Of a DNA stretch of 64,000 bases, positions 1-12,609 are shown in pieces. Under the pieces are notes generated by a model. It was not told the origin of the DNA. It worked only from the letters and a program-made list of their open reading frames with translations, and did not search any database. The translations under genes were made by a program, and so were the position numbers. Source of the stretch: Dactylis glomerata (Eukaryota > Streptophyta > Magnoliopsida > Poales > Poaceae). The first letter of the stretch is position 1. Every line of letters starts with the position of its first letter. Where the stretch lies: positions 10,927,867 to 10,991,866 of the forward strand of contig QXEO01000546.1 in NCBI GenBank assembly GCA_007115705.1, given 5' to 3'.

Positions 1-14
1 TTGAGGAAAAATCT

Positions 15-485
15 TTGGCCAAGATTGCTCCTAGTTATGAAGTTACTTCTGCTTATTTAGTTCACATGTTAGAAGCTAGGTTTGCTAGCCTTAATCTTTT
101 TATGCAACACATGTTTCTTAAGCTTCATGATATTGAAGACCCCGAAAAGAAAGCTTTTATCTTGGAAACTTTGCGTAGAGAATTTAGAGATGTTGTCATT
201 GAAGCTAGGAAAGTTTTTAAGCGTTTTAATAAGCTTGGCTCGCATGTAGAGGTTGTTGGTACAACCAATGAAGATTTCAGAGTACCTATACCTTGTAAGT
301 TTGTAGGAATTCATGATGCTTTGGAAAAGAATTTTAATTGGATTTGCCCTGAAAATCTTTTTGATGAAAGTAGTGTACCAAAGCGTGATTATAAGGGATA
401 CTCAAAAACTCATTTGGACACAATTCAATTTATTGTTGAAAAGACTTCTACAGTTGATCTTAATGCCTCTTTCGATATTACTTGA
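15..485 (+). CDS. Distal ORF of the Gypsy element (fragment, unknown function)
   Basis: A 156-residue open frame truncated by the window edge; the ATG at 15 may be internal. It is rich in Leu, Phe and Lys, with no motif of gag, protease, reverse transcriptase or integrase, and no membrane segment that would mark an envelope-like protein. It is followed at once by the non-coding 3' region of the element (from about 490). Its position, last ORF before the long 3' non-coding region, fits the extra ORF of Athila-clade elements. Function unknown. Confidence 0.45.
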   Translation: MAKIAPSYEVTSAYLVHMLEARFASLNLFMQHMFLKLHDIEDPEKKAFILETLRREFRDVVIEARKVFKRFNKLGSHVEVVGTTNEDFRVPIPCKFVGIHDALEKNFNWICPENLFDESSVPKRDYKGYSKTHLDTIQFIVEKTSTVDLNASFDIT

Positions 486-3417
486 TTTGCACTTTCTGCG
501 CCTAGCTCAAAGGCGTTAAAGAAAAGCACTCTTGGGAGATAACCCAATGTTTTTACTTTCAGTTCTTTTTCTTTTATTTGAGTCTTGGAAGTTATTACTA
601 CTGTAATAACCACTCCTTATCCTTTTTATTTCGTTTTTGTGCCAAGAGAAGCCTCTAATTTGAGTGAGGTAAGATTTGGGGATGCTGCTGTCGTGAAACA
701 GATTTCGGTGCTGCACCGTAAAAATTCGTGAAAATTCTCAGTATATCTTTTTGACCTGTGATTTCTTGTGCATATGCCCCAGGTTATATCCAAACTTTCA
801 TTAGTTATACACTTTTTGATTTGAGAAACAGAAAATCCTCTAAAATTCGACCTTTGTCAGCTGTTCTGTTTTGACAGATTTCTACCATTATTTGTGTTTG
901 CCGCTCGATCGCTTTCTTTTTGAGTTCTTTTGATCACGAAACTTTTGATGAAGTTGCTACAGTAGTATATGCTTTATATGTGGTGTTTTTGAGTTGAAAC
1001 CTGAAGCAAAAAAATGGGTTGATTCATTGTTATGCTTACACTAATGTTGCTAATAGAATTGTGTTTAGTTTTGTATAAAGGAAGTTTTCAAGTGTAGGGA
1101 TCGGAGAATGATCAGATGACTTGAAGAATGGACAAAAGCTCAAGCTTGGGGATGCCCACGCACCCCAAAAAATATCCAAAAAGTACAAGCGTCAAAGCTT
1201 GGGGATGCCCCCGAGGCACCCCTTCTTCATCGGCAAAAATCAGGTCACCTTTCAACACACTATATTTTTATTGCTTCATGCATTATGCGTTTTTCTTGGA
1301 GCGTCAGTTGTTTTTAGTTTTCAGTTTTCTTTAGTTTTGTTTGCTGCAATAAATGGTTGGACCCCAACAAATTCCTTTTGGAGAAGTTGTCTTGCTTTTC
1401 ACTTGCCAAGAACACTCCGTTTTTCATTCCTATCGTTCAACGAGTGTTCTCTTTTTTTAGAACTGCGTTTAGCTTTTGTTTTTCGCCTTGATTTTTGTTC
1501 AGATCGTTATATCTTTGCATCAAGGTCTATTTTGACCTCTGGTCCATGTTGGTTTTCATCAAAAGAGTCATTTCAAAAAGGTTCGAATGGTGTTGGAAAA
1601 GAGAAAAAGCTTTATGCAAAAAAGTGGTACAAAAAGGAGCTTGTGTAGACTGCGGCCTAGGCTTTTGCATGTCGTGCTTGATGTCTTTTTGATAGTATGC
1701 TGAGTGGTTTTGCTGTAGCATGACTTGTCTCAAATGACTAAGATTGCTTAATGAGCCTTTGAAAAAATCATGTGTTGTTTTAATTATTTGGAAGCATTAT
1801 TTTGGTTTTCTCCTTGATGCTTTATTTGGGTTGACTTGGCACATGCTCACACATGTTAGACTCATACAAAGTCGTCGTTGCCTCTATGATCATTTAGTTT
1901 TTGACTTTTGATGTCATCTTATGCTTCTTTTAATGTTGCTTTGTCGCTCTGCATGATTATGGCCGTTATTGCTCTCTTAGTTGGTCGCTCTCAGTCTTTT
2001 GCTAGCCCTCATTTTGTACTGAGTATGAGCTCTACTCGTGCATCCAACTCCTAAAAACCAAGTTGTTCCAATGTGTCCACCATACATACCTTTTAGCAAT
2101 TTGCTATTCCAAAGTACATTTGACTTTCTTTTATCTATCCTTCAAATTAAACTCTTTTGGTGTTATGCAAAAATTGGTCAGTAAAGCTCTCACGAACCTG
2201 ATGGCACACTTTACTTTTCTCGTTCTTAAAAATTTGACATTGTGGCTCTCTTATGTTGAGTTGTTATGCTTGCAAGTTGTAAGTTGGAAATTAGCCCAGC
2301 CATGCCGTCATGGGGCAAGCTTTCAACATTGCACTTCTAATTTGAGTTGATATCGTGATCTTTTGTTTATGGATACTCGCGATGTGAAATAAGTTGGGAA
2401 TCTTGTGGGATCATGGAGTTTGTATATGTGTTAGAGAAACGCCTGGGCCGCTAATCTAAGCCATGCATAATTCATGGTGGAAATTTACAGCATGCCCATA
2501 GTAAACATTCGACGACGCATCTCACAATAAAAAGTTATACCAATGGTAAATAAAAGAGATGCCGAGGTGTTCATTGTATGTTTGTCATATCATTTTGATG
2601 TGGGCTTGTTCCATGTCATCGGGCACGGAGGTACCCCGTTGGCGGTTCTCGATGATACGTGTATACTTACAATGACAAGAGCTTGCTTGGGACTCTAAGT
2701 CGAGTAGCATGAGGTTTGGGTATTCGTACTTCACGGGACATGAGGTTTTCAACTTATGATTTGTCAAGCATATGCATCATAATTGTATTCGCATTAACTT
2801 TAACCATTCAAGATGCCTATGATGGGGGAAATGAGAGCTCAAAGCTAGTAAGTACCATAATTTTTGAAGGTTTATAAAACTTGCAATCACTGCTTCCCTC
2901 TGCGAAGGGCCTTTCTTTTACTTTTATGTTGAGTCACCACCTTCTATCTTTATGCACCGTCTAAGAGAGCATAGTTGTCATTCTGAGTATAATGTGCATT
3001 GTCCCAAAGTTTTCATTGATTGATTCATGATGTTGGTTTCACTTGTTCTTAAATTACTTGTATCTAGTCGCCCTCTTAAACTTGAAGGTGTCCTATGCAT
3101 TTATGTTTTGCTCTCTCATGAAGGACAAGCTGAAAACCATTTGCTATATTTTTCCATATGATTTGAACACATGTTTGACTTTCATTGTTTCATTTTCATG
3201 ATCTTTCATTTGTGTTCTTTTTCATGTTATAACATGGTTGCTAAGTTTCTTCTATCAAGATTATATCTTTCATGCCTATGTTTTAAGGTCTTTTGATCCC
3301 AGCGCACAACGCTTACATAGATGGTCAAGATTATGTAGGTGCATGTCACCTCAAAAATTATTTCTTTTGTTATCACTTACCTACTCGGGGACGAGCAGGA
3401 GTTAAGCTTGGGGATGC

Positions 3418-5048
3418 TGATACGTCTCAAACGTATCTATAATTTTTGATGCTCCATGCTTGTTTTTACACCATTTGCTTAGTGTTTCGTTACACTTTGT
3501 GGCATTTTTATGCATTTTCCGGAACTAACCTATTAACAAGATGCCACAGTGCCAGTTCCCTGTTTTCTGCTGTTTTTGTGTTTTAGAAAAGTTACATAGG
3601 AAATATTCTTGGAATTGGACGAAACAAAAGCCAGACATCCAGAAATTTACCGAAGCTTCCAGAGAACCGAAGAGGAGACGGAGAGGGGCCACAGGCCGCT
3701 CACACAACAGGGTGGCGCGGCCCAGGCCCTGGCCAGGCCCCCTATGTGTGAGACCGCCTCGGTCCACTTCTGACGATGCTCCTTCGCCTATAAAGACCCC
3801 CCGACGGGAAAAACCTAAGGATCCGATCAATTTTCCAGAAACACATCGCGATCCGCCGTCGTCGTCGACCCGAGATCAGGAGGGTCCAGAAGCTCTTCCC
3901 GGCACCCTGCCGGAGAGGGGAATCGCCACCGGAGGTCTTCTTCATCGCCATGCTTGCCTCCGGCGCGATGAGTGAGTAGTCTACCTTGGACTATGGGTCC
4001 ATAGCAGTAGCTAGATGGTTGTCTTCTCCACCATGTGCTTCATGTTTAGATCTCGTGAGCTGCTTTACATGATCGAGACTACCTTTATGTAATTCTACAT
4101 GTTGTGTTTGTTGGGATCCGATGAATATTGGTGTTATGATTGAGTTGATGTGCTGAATATTATCTCATGTTATCTCTATGTTGTTTATGATCTTGCATGC
4201 TCTCCGTTGTTAGTAGCTATCTTGGCCGAGTAGATACTAGTGACTCCAAGAGGGGGTATTTATGCTCGATAGTTGGGTTCATGCCTCTATTTAATCTGGG
4301 GGAGTGACAGAAACCTTTAAGGTTGTAGATGTGATGTTGCCACTAGGGAGAAAACAACATTCTTATGTCCAAGGGCATATGCTTTGTTTACATTACACAC
4401 TTTGCTTAATGCAGTTATCTGTTGTTCGCAACTTAATACTCATGGGGTGTTCGGACGATATCCCCATGGGTGGATTATTAGTCATAGATGCAGTTGGATG
4501 GCGGTCTATGTATCTTATTGTAATGCCCAGAGTAAATCTCATAGTGATCCTCTCGACATATGCACGTTGTCTTTATTCTATCAATTGCCCAACTATAATT
4601 TGTTTACCCAGCATGTGTTATTTATCTTATGGAGAGACACCACTAGTGAACTGTGGACCCCGGGCCTATTTCCTTTATATTGCTATCATCTGTTTACTTT
4701 ACTCGCACTGTTTACTTTCTTGCATATTACTATTGCTTTCCACTCGATACACTCATACCCTTTGTTTACAGCAAACCGGTGAGATTGACAACCTCATCGT
4801 AAGTTGGGAGCAAAGTATTTGGTTGTGTTGTGTGCAGGTTCCACGTTGCTACTAGTTGAAGACGCGCTAACACGTTATCGTTAACGGCGCCCTTGTTGGA
4901 GTGTCACTAGGCTAGCAAGCATCACCTTCTGGAGTTTGGCTTTTTCCTGGACTGACAAACCTTGGTTTCTTACTGAAGGAAAACTCGCTGCTGTACTCAT
5001 CAAACCTTCCTCTTGGGGTTCCCAACTGGACGGTGATTTACACTATCA
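3418..5048 (+). repeat. 3' LTR of the Gypsy element (1631 bp)
   Basis: The repeat begins TGATA and ends TATCA, a perfect 5-bp inverted pair around the canonical TG...CA. The purine-rich primer tract (GAGTTAAGCTTGGGGATGC) abuts the start. A TATA box (TATAAAG, 3789-3795) lies about 370 bp in, followed by a GC-rich transcribed leader. Only one LTR is in the window, so age by LTR divergence cannot be estimated. Confidence 0.78.
3789..3795 (+). promoter_or_regulatory. LTR TATA box
   Basis: TATAAAG at the junction between the U3-like and GC-rich downstream parts of the LTR, in the expected place for the retrotransposon promoter. In a 3' LTR it would fire outward, toward 5 kb. Confidence 0.5.
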
Positions 5049-5894
5049 CACACCGCCACAGCAGGAACGCATCACTTCATGGTGAGTAGGCCTCGAGCTC
5101 CCATGACTGGACCGAGACTAGGCCTCCTTCGTGGAGGTTGAGATTCTGCCACCAAGACGGCAGTAGATCGCGACGGCGCTGAAGCTTCATCATCTTTTCC
5201 CCTACTTCCTCCAGCATCGTAGGCCGCCAAGAGCCTCTCTCCTCTTTCCGAGCCTCCATGGCCAGTAAGAGGAAAGAACTGCTGCTGCACGCCGCTGCAG
5301 AACCAGAGGAATCGCCGCTTGCTCAAAGCTGGGCAGACCATGCCGCCGCTCCACTCCCCCTCGCCACCACGGCAGGCCGTGAGCAGAAGCACAGCGACAG
5401 GCGGCATGCAGCACCCCCTTCCCCCTCGCCTCCATGGACGGCCGGGAAGAGAAACACCGCTGCAACCCACGAAACAAGGAGGATATCGGCAGATCCGGTC
5501 TTTATTGCGGAGATGCCGGACTTGGGAGAGCACGCCAGCCACTCCGACCGCCGGAGCCGACCACCACCCTCCCACCACCGCCGGATGTGGCAGGGGAGAC
5601 CAGAGAGCCCTGCCACCCTACCCCCAACCACAAACTGAAGGAAACCTATCTATGAGGACGCCGGCGTCTCGCCTCAACTGCTCCCTAGCGGCATCGCCGC
5701 CGAGGAGAGCCTCAGCTTGACCCGGAAAAGCGGCGGCAACGCGCAGGTACTGTAGCTGGATGGGGAAAGGTGGGGAACGAGAGAGCTAGGGTTTAGTTGG
5801 GACAAAAACTTGGTAGAATTTTGGTTACAGTGGGAACAAAAATTCGTGCATTAACGCGTTAGGATCATATCATACACCTCTTCTTCTCGACTCG
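5049..5894. other. GC-rich stretch, no recognisable gene
   Basis: 5200-5760 is GC-rich and open in several frames on both strands, as expected from composition; none of the translations shows a known domain or a convincing start/splice structure. It may be a decayed LINE 5' UTR, since LINE coding remnants follow at once, or a captured gene fragment. Unresolved. Confidence 0.4.
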
Positions 5895-6735
5895 GGTGAA
5901 CAAACTCATTAGCAAAGCCCCATTTTCTTCAAGTTAGTATGCTTACGACAAGAAGGTTTTTTTAGATGGTTGCCCAAGAGTGGGCTTCTATCTCGAAGGG
6001 TAATAACCCTATAGAGGTTTGGCATAACAAGATATGCTACCATAGGCGATTTCTTCGGGGATGGCCTCATAATTAGAGTAGTGTTTACAAGAAGTAGAAG
6101 AGACATCCTCTATAATATTATCCACATTCTAGATCACAAAGCTGAAAATGCTCCACTTAGTACGTTCAGAAGGGGAGCAATGAGAGAAGCAAATGATAAA
6201 GTGGCAAACTTTAGACACAATGAAGAGTCAAAGTGGGATCAATGTGCCAAGATCAAACATGTATCATGCAAGAGGCGACATAATACTAAATATTTTCATC
6301 TTGTTGCAAAACATTAAACATAGAAGGAAAAAGATTTTCAAACTTGAACATGATGAATGAACGATAATCGGGCAAGAAAATATAAGGTATTCATTACATA
6401 ATATTACAAACAACTTCTTGAAGCTTCAACCCAAAATAATTTCTCAATGGTGGAGCTGGAGGAAGGGAAGAGGGGAGCCGACAAGAGGGAAACGACTCTC
6501 AAAGCTATTTAGGAGAGAGAAGAGGAGGGGAAATGAGGTCCAGTTTTGTTGGTTACATCTGGTTCATTGGCTTTGTCCGAGGATGATGACATTTTTAAAT
6601 GGAGATTAACAAGTCATAATTTTTCTTAGTAAAATTAATGTATCTAGACTTCATAAATGGTCACACCAGGCCGCAAATATATTTGGCAAACTAAGGTTCA
6701 CTAAAAGTTTTTTTAAAAAAAATGTGGTTCCATAA
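5895..6735 (+). pseudogene. Degenerate L1-type LINE ORF2 relict
   Basis: With stops and frameshifts, 5950-6420 translates to the linker between endonuclease and reverse transcriptase of plant L1 ORF2: phrases such as NPIEVWHNKI, RRFLRGW, MREANDKVA and NTKYFHLVA are diagnostic. Around 6590-6690 a second block (FKWRLTSHNFF...) resembles the start of the zf-RVT domain after the reverse transcriptase. The RT core that should separate the blocks is missing, so the relict has a large internal deletion. It is much older than the LINE at 18.9-26.4 kb. Confidence 0.7.
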
Positions 6736-7592
6736 TCGCAAAGCCGTGTCATCTTGTTTATCATGTTTAGATGCACTATTTATGTATCGACTTCTAGTGA
6801 TCCATGATCTTTAATAATGTGTAAACCAAACTTCGATAGCTAATCTCTTGTTGAATTCGAGGATCCAGATAGGCGTTTCCATACTCATCTCCAAATATTT
6901 CCGATTCCATTTTTCTTATTCCTAAATTGGATAAATATGCAATCCGATCACCGTCGAAGTAGAAATAGTAGCACCAGAGATAATATTGTTTCCATAAAGT
7001 AAAAAATCAAAATTGGCTCACGATACCAGCAATATCTGTCGGAGGGGCGGCGATGAAGGGGATAATAAATATAGAAGTTGTAGTCTATAACTGAAGATAC
7101 TATACAAAAGTTCCTATATCAATGAGAAATGCCCTACTTGTAAGTGTCGTTTGAACTATTGATTTACATAATTGGAAGTAACCAATTAGATTTATGACGA
7201 AACCCAAGTTGTCAACGGGCTCCCCAAGAATGTTGAGAATTCATCCGAGGATAGATTAAGGGAAAACCTCTGAAATAATTTCTATATTAATTTTGGACAT
7301 ATAATGAACATAGAAAAGTTTCGAATCATATTTTTTATAGAATGGAGATCTATGCAGTGCGCTCTATGCAGCCAAGAAAAAAGAGAGGATGTCTGAGTAT
7401 GAGGAATGGCGACTAATTCAAATGGACATTCAAACATCGAAGGGACAATGATATATTAGTTGCAAGCAATTTAAATATTTGCGTAGTGTATCGCGTTTAC
7501 GTGTCAGGATCGCTACCCAACGAAAGGACAAAAGGCCGAACCTCGACGCGAGTAAGAAACAAGGTGGGGGAAGCTGCCTGGCTGACATTCCC
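6736..7592. other. AT-rich intergenic DNA upstream of the SRPBCC gene
   Basis: No ORF, repeat end or RNA gene recognised. The last part should contain the promoter of the gene starting at 7593, but no convincing TATA box was found close to the start. Confidence 0.5.
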
Positions 7593-9775
7593 ATGGCGTC
7601 GTCCGCCTCCTGCTGCTTCTCCCCCTCCTCCCATGGCCGCCTCCACCCCATCCCCTCCCACCTCCCGACCACCACCACCAGTATCCCCGTGCGCCTCCCC
7701 TTCTGCCCCCGCCTCGTCGCCCGCCCCGCCCCATCCCGGAACCCCCACCCGATCTCATCCTCGCCCTCGCCGCCGCCCGACGTTGACGAAGAAGAAGAAC
7801 ACAGCGCAGAAAGTGAGGATCGGGAGGACCGGGACGAGCGGTACGGGTTCGAGATGGAGGTCCGCAAGCTGCCGGGGAAGAAGAACCGGCGTGCCGTGCG
7901 CGCGCGGGTGCGCGTCGGCGCCCCGCTGGAGGCCGTCTGGGCCACGCTCACCGACTACGAGGGCCTCGCGGACTTCATCCCGGGCCTCTCCGAGTGCCGC
8001 CTCCTCCGCCAGGACGCCGCCTTCGCCCGCCTCTACCAGGTCTGCCCTGCCCGCCTCTCGCGCATTTCGTCGAGCAGGTTGGATATGTGTGGGTGAGCTG
8101 TTGTGATGGATGAATGGATGCATGGTGGGATTGGTCTGTGCAGGTCGGGGAGCAGGACCTGGCGCTGGGGTTCAAGTTCAACGCTAGGGGTACCATAGAC
8201 TGCTACGAGGGGGAGATGGAGGTGCTCCAGGCCGGGGCGCGGAGGCGCGAGATCGCGTTCAACATGGTCGAGGGCGATTTCAAGGTCTTCGAGGGTAAAT
8301 GGTCTGTCGAGGAGGTAACATGATGATGCCCTGTTGTTCTTGCTCACAATTCCAAAGTGCCTTTCCGAAGTCAAATTATACCCCTCTACAGTCTGTGAAA
8401 GGATGACGACAGATGAGTCAAATTGATAGCCTAGTAGAAGAGTGGGTTCATTGGAATTCTGGAAATATAAAGTTTACTTGCTCATAGGATCACTTGATTC
8501 ATCGCTCAACTATTGTTTTTTGTTGATGATCCATGAAGATCGGGTGTGGCCTCGTGGGTGTTAAAATTACATGCATAATATTCACTTCTAACCAAAGGAA
8601 GCGTGTTGGATACTATACTTGGAGCAGTATTATTTTAGATTCAGGTGGTTGGCCAATTGATGGTCGTGTAGGTTGATGGTAGATTAGATATCCAGTAACA
8701 CTATAAGGCTGCATTTTGACCAGTGACACCACGAAACTTCACTCTTGACCAGTGACACTATGATGTTGTATTTCTTTGTAAAAGGCAGCTAGGTAATCTG
8801 GTTGGCACTTTGATCCCGTGTAGGTCCATGATGTTATTGACGAAGGTGCGGAAGTTTCAGTGGACCAGGAGTTTCAGACTATACTTTCTTATGTGGTAGA
8901 GCTGGAGCCTAAGCTCTGGGTTCCAGTTAGGCTACTGGAAGGAAGGATTTGCAAAGAGATCAAAACTAACCTTGTTTGTATCAGAGAAGAAGCAGAGAGG
9001 ATCCAAAGATTACAGTACGAGGTAATTATGACAAAACCAGCTGGTCAACCATGTAATATATCATCCATAGTATTAGAATCATAAGAACCTCCACAAACAT
9101 TTCAGACTTAAATGTTTTACTTTGTATTCTAGTTCCATTTTTCTTTCTTCAAACCACACTGCTACCATATTGCTGCTGACTACAGTGTCATATGTTTTCA
9201 GTGATAACTTAGATGAGTACTGAAGGCTTTCTTACAACTCCACCTTTGGTTATTGTCACGTGCCCGCTCCTTAACAGAGGTATATTTAGCTCAACCTATT
9301 GTTATTTTTATATCCTCATGATTGAAGTGCCCTAAGCCTGATTGGTTTCTGCGATAAATGGCATATATGTCCTGCTTTAAATTAATAATCCCCGGCGTGG
9401 TTCACAAGGTAGCAACAAAGATGTATGCTGGGGTTTCCAACTTAAGATTACAGACCTGGCCCTAGGCCAAAAGTTTGAAGCACACTGTAAACAAAAGCAA
9501 AGGTGATTCAGCGCCAGCTAGGTAGAAGACCGAGGCTTTAGCTTTAGCTTAGTTCCTAGACAGTTGCTTTGCATTTCATTGTCTCTTGTATATATAAACT
9601 CTTCCAATCTTAATGGAAATAACATGCAAGTCTTTTGCGTGTTCTGGAAAAAAAAGGTCGAAGACTGAGGCGCCAAACGGGTAAAGGTGTAGGTGCATGT
9701 GCATCTGAAGATTCGTGGAAGCATTTCTCAAACATGTTGACATGGCTGGATGACAAATGGAGGGACCTCACCTGA
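7593..9775 (+). CDS. SRPBCC (polyketide cyclase/START-like) protein, probably plastid-targeted
   Basis: Exons: 7593-8039, 8144-8314, 8824-9021 (or to 9052) and probably 9693-9775. The first three join in phase 0 at GT-AG sites. The start ATG opens a Ser/Pro/Arg-rich leader of about 55 residues typical of a chloroplast transit peptide, then an acidic linker, then a Polyketide_cyc/COQ10-like fold: RVGAPLEAVWATLTDYEGLA (about residues 108-127), IPGLSECRLL, then FNMVEGDFKVFEGKWSV and LSYVVELEPKLWVPVRLLEG. The family binds hydrophobic ligands in a helix-grip cavity; plant plastid members are poorly characterised. The proposed last exon encodes SWKHFSNMLTWLDDKWRDLT then TGA. Phase fits donor 9053 (TGTAATA) better than the stronger-looking donor 9022, so the final junction is uncertain; the product would be about 309 aa. 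Confidence 0.82.
9520..9671 (+). mobile_element. Very short 5'-truncated LINE insertion with target duplication
   Basis: 9537-9654 resembles a plant LINE 3' end: TTTTGCGTGTTC followed by a short A-tail (9648-9655). It is flanked by near-identical 17-bp direct repeats at 9520-9536 and 9655-9671 (AGGTAGAAGACCGAGGC versus AGGTCGAAGACTGAGGC, 15/17 matches), as left by target-primed reverse transcription. It sits in the last intron of the SRPBCC gene, about 20 bp from the proposed last acceptor at 9692. Confidence 0.65.
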
Positions 9776-10744
9776 ACTCAATCTTGCAGTTTAGGAATTT
9801 TTTTGCTTCCTATACTTAATAGAAGATTGAGTGAGGAGTATACATGATTCGTGTAGAAGATGTTGATGTCGGCGGTCTGTTCGCTCTGATGTACAACCAC
9901 CAAACGATGTCCATTATCCTTGTGTATGCTAATCCATTCTGTAACACGATACAACTGATAAATATCAATGTCATTGATATGATGGATATATCTCTACGAT
10001 ACAACCTGTGAATACTATTCCAAGAACACAGTTCAAGAATTTGCTAGAGTTGTCACCTGACAGATCCGACATGTGGTGGGCTTGCCGGAACATGTTGCGC
10101 CGGCGAGCACATTGGCATGACCGGATCCGTAGCTCCGTCTTCTCGTCATACTTGATGCATGACGTTTGGCAGCATGATGTACCACATGGCATCCGTGCCC
10201 TTGTGCAATGTGGCGTTGGCGTTGTCTCCTTTGTGCCATGTCGATCGGATGCAGAACCTCGCGACCGCTGACATGGACGAGTGTGGCAGCTTGGTGCAGC
10301 GGTGACTACCTGTGGAACAGCCTCTCCGGCGTGATCTTCCACCTCAAGATCGTTGTGTTCGATGTGGACACCAGGTGACACAATGTCGGCGTAGAAGAGG
10401 TGGCCTCTACTAAAGTCGCCATGGCAGAGGCAGACCCAGAAGGCAGGAGCCAACCGTCGTGACGCGTCAACCGGCGTCGAAGGAGAAGATGCCCTCCTAG
10501 TCGCCGGCAAATCTCCAGGCGGACGCGAACAGGTTGCGACCATCCGCCACTGCACTTGCATTCTCCTCTTCCTGGCCTCAAGCCGGAGGCCTCCTCCTCA
10601 TTGTCTTCTCCTTAGTCAGGGTCAACACCTCCTCTAGTAATATATGTGGAGGTTATGTGTCGAGAATGTGGGCAAACAAGTGATATTGCTTTCTACTCTC
10701 TCCATTCTTAAAAGTAAAACATACTCCGTATTTTGTTTCGTTAA
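9776..10744. other. 3' flank of the SRPBCC gene, unrecognised
   Basis: 9776-10010 is probably 3' UTR. 10,060-10,600 is moderately GC-rich with open frames on both strands but no recognisable domain. Around 10,690-10,735 (TCTCTCCATTC...ATACTCCGTA) there is a faint resemblance to a Stowaway MITE end. Nothing firm. Confidence 0.35.
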
Positions 10745-11165
10745 GACTAGTATTTGTCCAGCAAATAGGGCAGCGTTGAGCGTCCCAGAGGGATCGAAGC
10801 TTCCGATCCCCCGCCTCGACCAGCTGACACGTGTCCTTTAAGAATGGGACTGGGAGAGACGGGAGGCGGTGCTAGGCGATGGATGAACAGCGGTGACGCA
10901 CGGGCATGGGACGCACAGGCGGCGCGTGGGTGAAACGGGGGCGGGATGTCGCCGAAGTGCTGGCCTATTTTTGTGTGAGCAGGGAGTGAGAGAGATTGGA
11001 GAGAGAGGAGATAAGTCAATGGAAAGGACTGGATGAGCGGCACCAACGGGTAGATAAGGTAGTGGTGGGCCCTGTTTTTCTTCCACGCGGTCAGACGCAT
11101 GTCAAACGGGGAAGACGGAGGATGCGGGACGTGCGATCCCTCCGTGGGATTAGTAGACTTTTTCA
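10745..11165. other. Possible degenerate inverted-repeat element
   Basis: The segment around 10,780-10,835 (CCCAGAGGGATCG...) and the reverse complement of 11,100-11,160 (CCCACGGAGGGATCG...) share an approximate inverted match, with GC-rich sequence between. Matches are patchy and no target duplication is visible; this is a weak candidate for a non-autonomous TIR element. Confidence 0.22.
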
Positions 11166-11269
11166 ATACTCAATGAATACAAGGTTATATGACATGAAGT
11201 TTTATCACGGGGTTCATTCCCAAAAGTATTTTGTTATTATAGCGGTTTGTATCGCATAAATCACATGTT

Positions 11270-12560
11270 AGAGAGTAATTATTCTTGGAGTAGACTACGC
11301 AGCGGCGCCGCATATTTCTAACTTGGTGCGGCGGCCGCCAACCCCTATGCATCGCAAAAGCAAAGCGCGCAGAAAAGCCGCAAATAGCGCTGCAGTCCAC
11401 CTAAGCACGTCCTCACGAATCACGATTGTATGCTCTGATGTCAGCAAGACCTTTCTCGCCTCACAGTTATCTGCTGCTGATGAAAAATATGAGAACTCAA
11501 AAAGAAAAAGTAATCCATGTCATTCTTGACTTTTTGCATGTCCATCGTGCATGCAAGAAAAATATCGAACAATTCAAAAAAACTTTCTCTCGTATAGTTG
11601 CCAGATAAAGTATCCATAGTTGCCAAATTTACTAATTGTAAAATTAGATAGGCCTTGACACGTTCAATTTTTACTAATTGCCATTTTATTTGCACATGGT
11701 TGCCTAATTAATTAGGCCCGGATTCCAAATTAATTGCCATATTAATTAGGTTCTACAGTTGCCAGATTTCTAAATTGCCAGGTTTATTAATCCTAACTGC
11801 CATATTAATGGAGCTTAATTGTCAGGCTGCCGTAAAACTCCACTGTCATCTGCTGAACTAGTGATCCCCAACCTCTTAGTCATCACGCCCAAATCCTGCT
11901 TGGCGGCAACGGTGGCCTACCCCGCTGCTCCGTGCGGCGGCGACGCCGGGATCCCCCGCTGCTCCATGCTCGGCGGCAACAGCAGCCTCCACCGTTGTTG
12001 CATGCTCGACGACGGGCATGGCGGCGACGACCTTCCCTGTTGCTCCTGCTCGACGGCGGCCGTGACGGCGGCGACCTTCCCCATTGCTGCATGCTCTACG
12101 GCGGGCGCGGCGGTGGCGGCCTTCACGGGGTTGCGTGCTCTCGACAGCGGCGACGGCGGCCTCCCTCGTTGCTCCGTGCTCGACGGCGTCGACATCGGCC
12201 TCCCTCGCTGCTCTGTGATCGATGGCGGCCACCTTCTCGGCTACTCCGTGCTCGGAGGCGTCGGCAGCCTCCATCGCCGCTCCGGGCTCGCATGGTGGCC
12301 TCCGATCTCTCATCGCTGGTTTCCATGGTAGTTTCCGATAGACAGATAATTGTGTGGACGTGGTCACAGGGGAGGGGATAAGGTGCAAGTGGGACCCATA
12401 CGATGGATGAGATGTAATCAGTCATAGGGAGAGCAATGTCTTTTTCCTAACAGACCCGCCGCACAGGAGTCGAGCGGTGCGGCTCCTATCGATACATTTT
12501 GCTACCTAGCGGCGATGTATAAGAGTCAATCCGTGCGACGGATAGTATGCATGCATGCAT
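11270..12560. other. TTGCCA-rich transposon-like DNA with a GC-rich repetitive core
   Basis: 11,590-11,830 is AT-rich and repeats GTTGCCA/TTGCCAG phrases several times, a pattern of transposon subterminal DNA. 11,830-12,350 is a GC-rich core built of imperfect units such as CTCGACGGCGG and TGCTCCGTGCTC, open in several frames. 12,546-12,567 is a (GCAT)n run. No TIR or target duplication could be fixed, so the element type is not assigned. Confidence 0.35.
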
Positions 12561-12609
12561 GCATGCAGTGATGTATGCGGCTGATGTTACCTGGATTCTC
12601 CTCCATGTT

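Larger units (their letters stand above)
1..5048 (+). mobile_element. 3' part of an Athila-like Gypsy LTR retrotransposon
   Basis: The internal part (1-3417) ends with a purine-rich tract carrying the phrase AAGCTTGGGGATGC, also present near 1140 and 1195, and is followed by an LTR that starts TGATACGTCTC. I recognise this start, and the long non-coding 3' internal region, from the Sabrina/WHAM-type (Athila-clade) Gypsy elements abundant in Triticeae; the exact family is not assigned. Only one short open frame (15-485) is present; 490-3417 is non-coding. The 5' half lies outside the window, so intactness and target duplication cannot be judged. Confidence 0.8.

Noticed and set aside
1121..1648. 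175-codon frame within the Gypsy 3' region
   Set aside because: Lies in the long non-coding 3' internal region of this element type and shows no domain; overlaps other equally plausible frames.
5072..5720. Several overlapping open frames on both strands as a host gene
   Set aside because: Frames are explained by high GC; no domain, no splice structure and no codon preference favours one of them.
7497..8123. Minus-strand and alternative plus-strand frames over the SRPBCC first exon
   Set aside because: Shadows of the GC-rich real exon; Gly/Pro/Arg low-complexity only.
11819..12425. Pair of ~170-residue frames on opposite strands
   Set aside because: Composed of GC-rich imperfect repeats; both strands and several frames are equally open, so coding is not supported.
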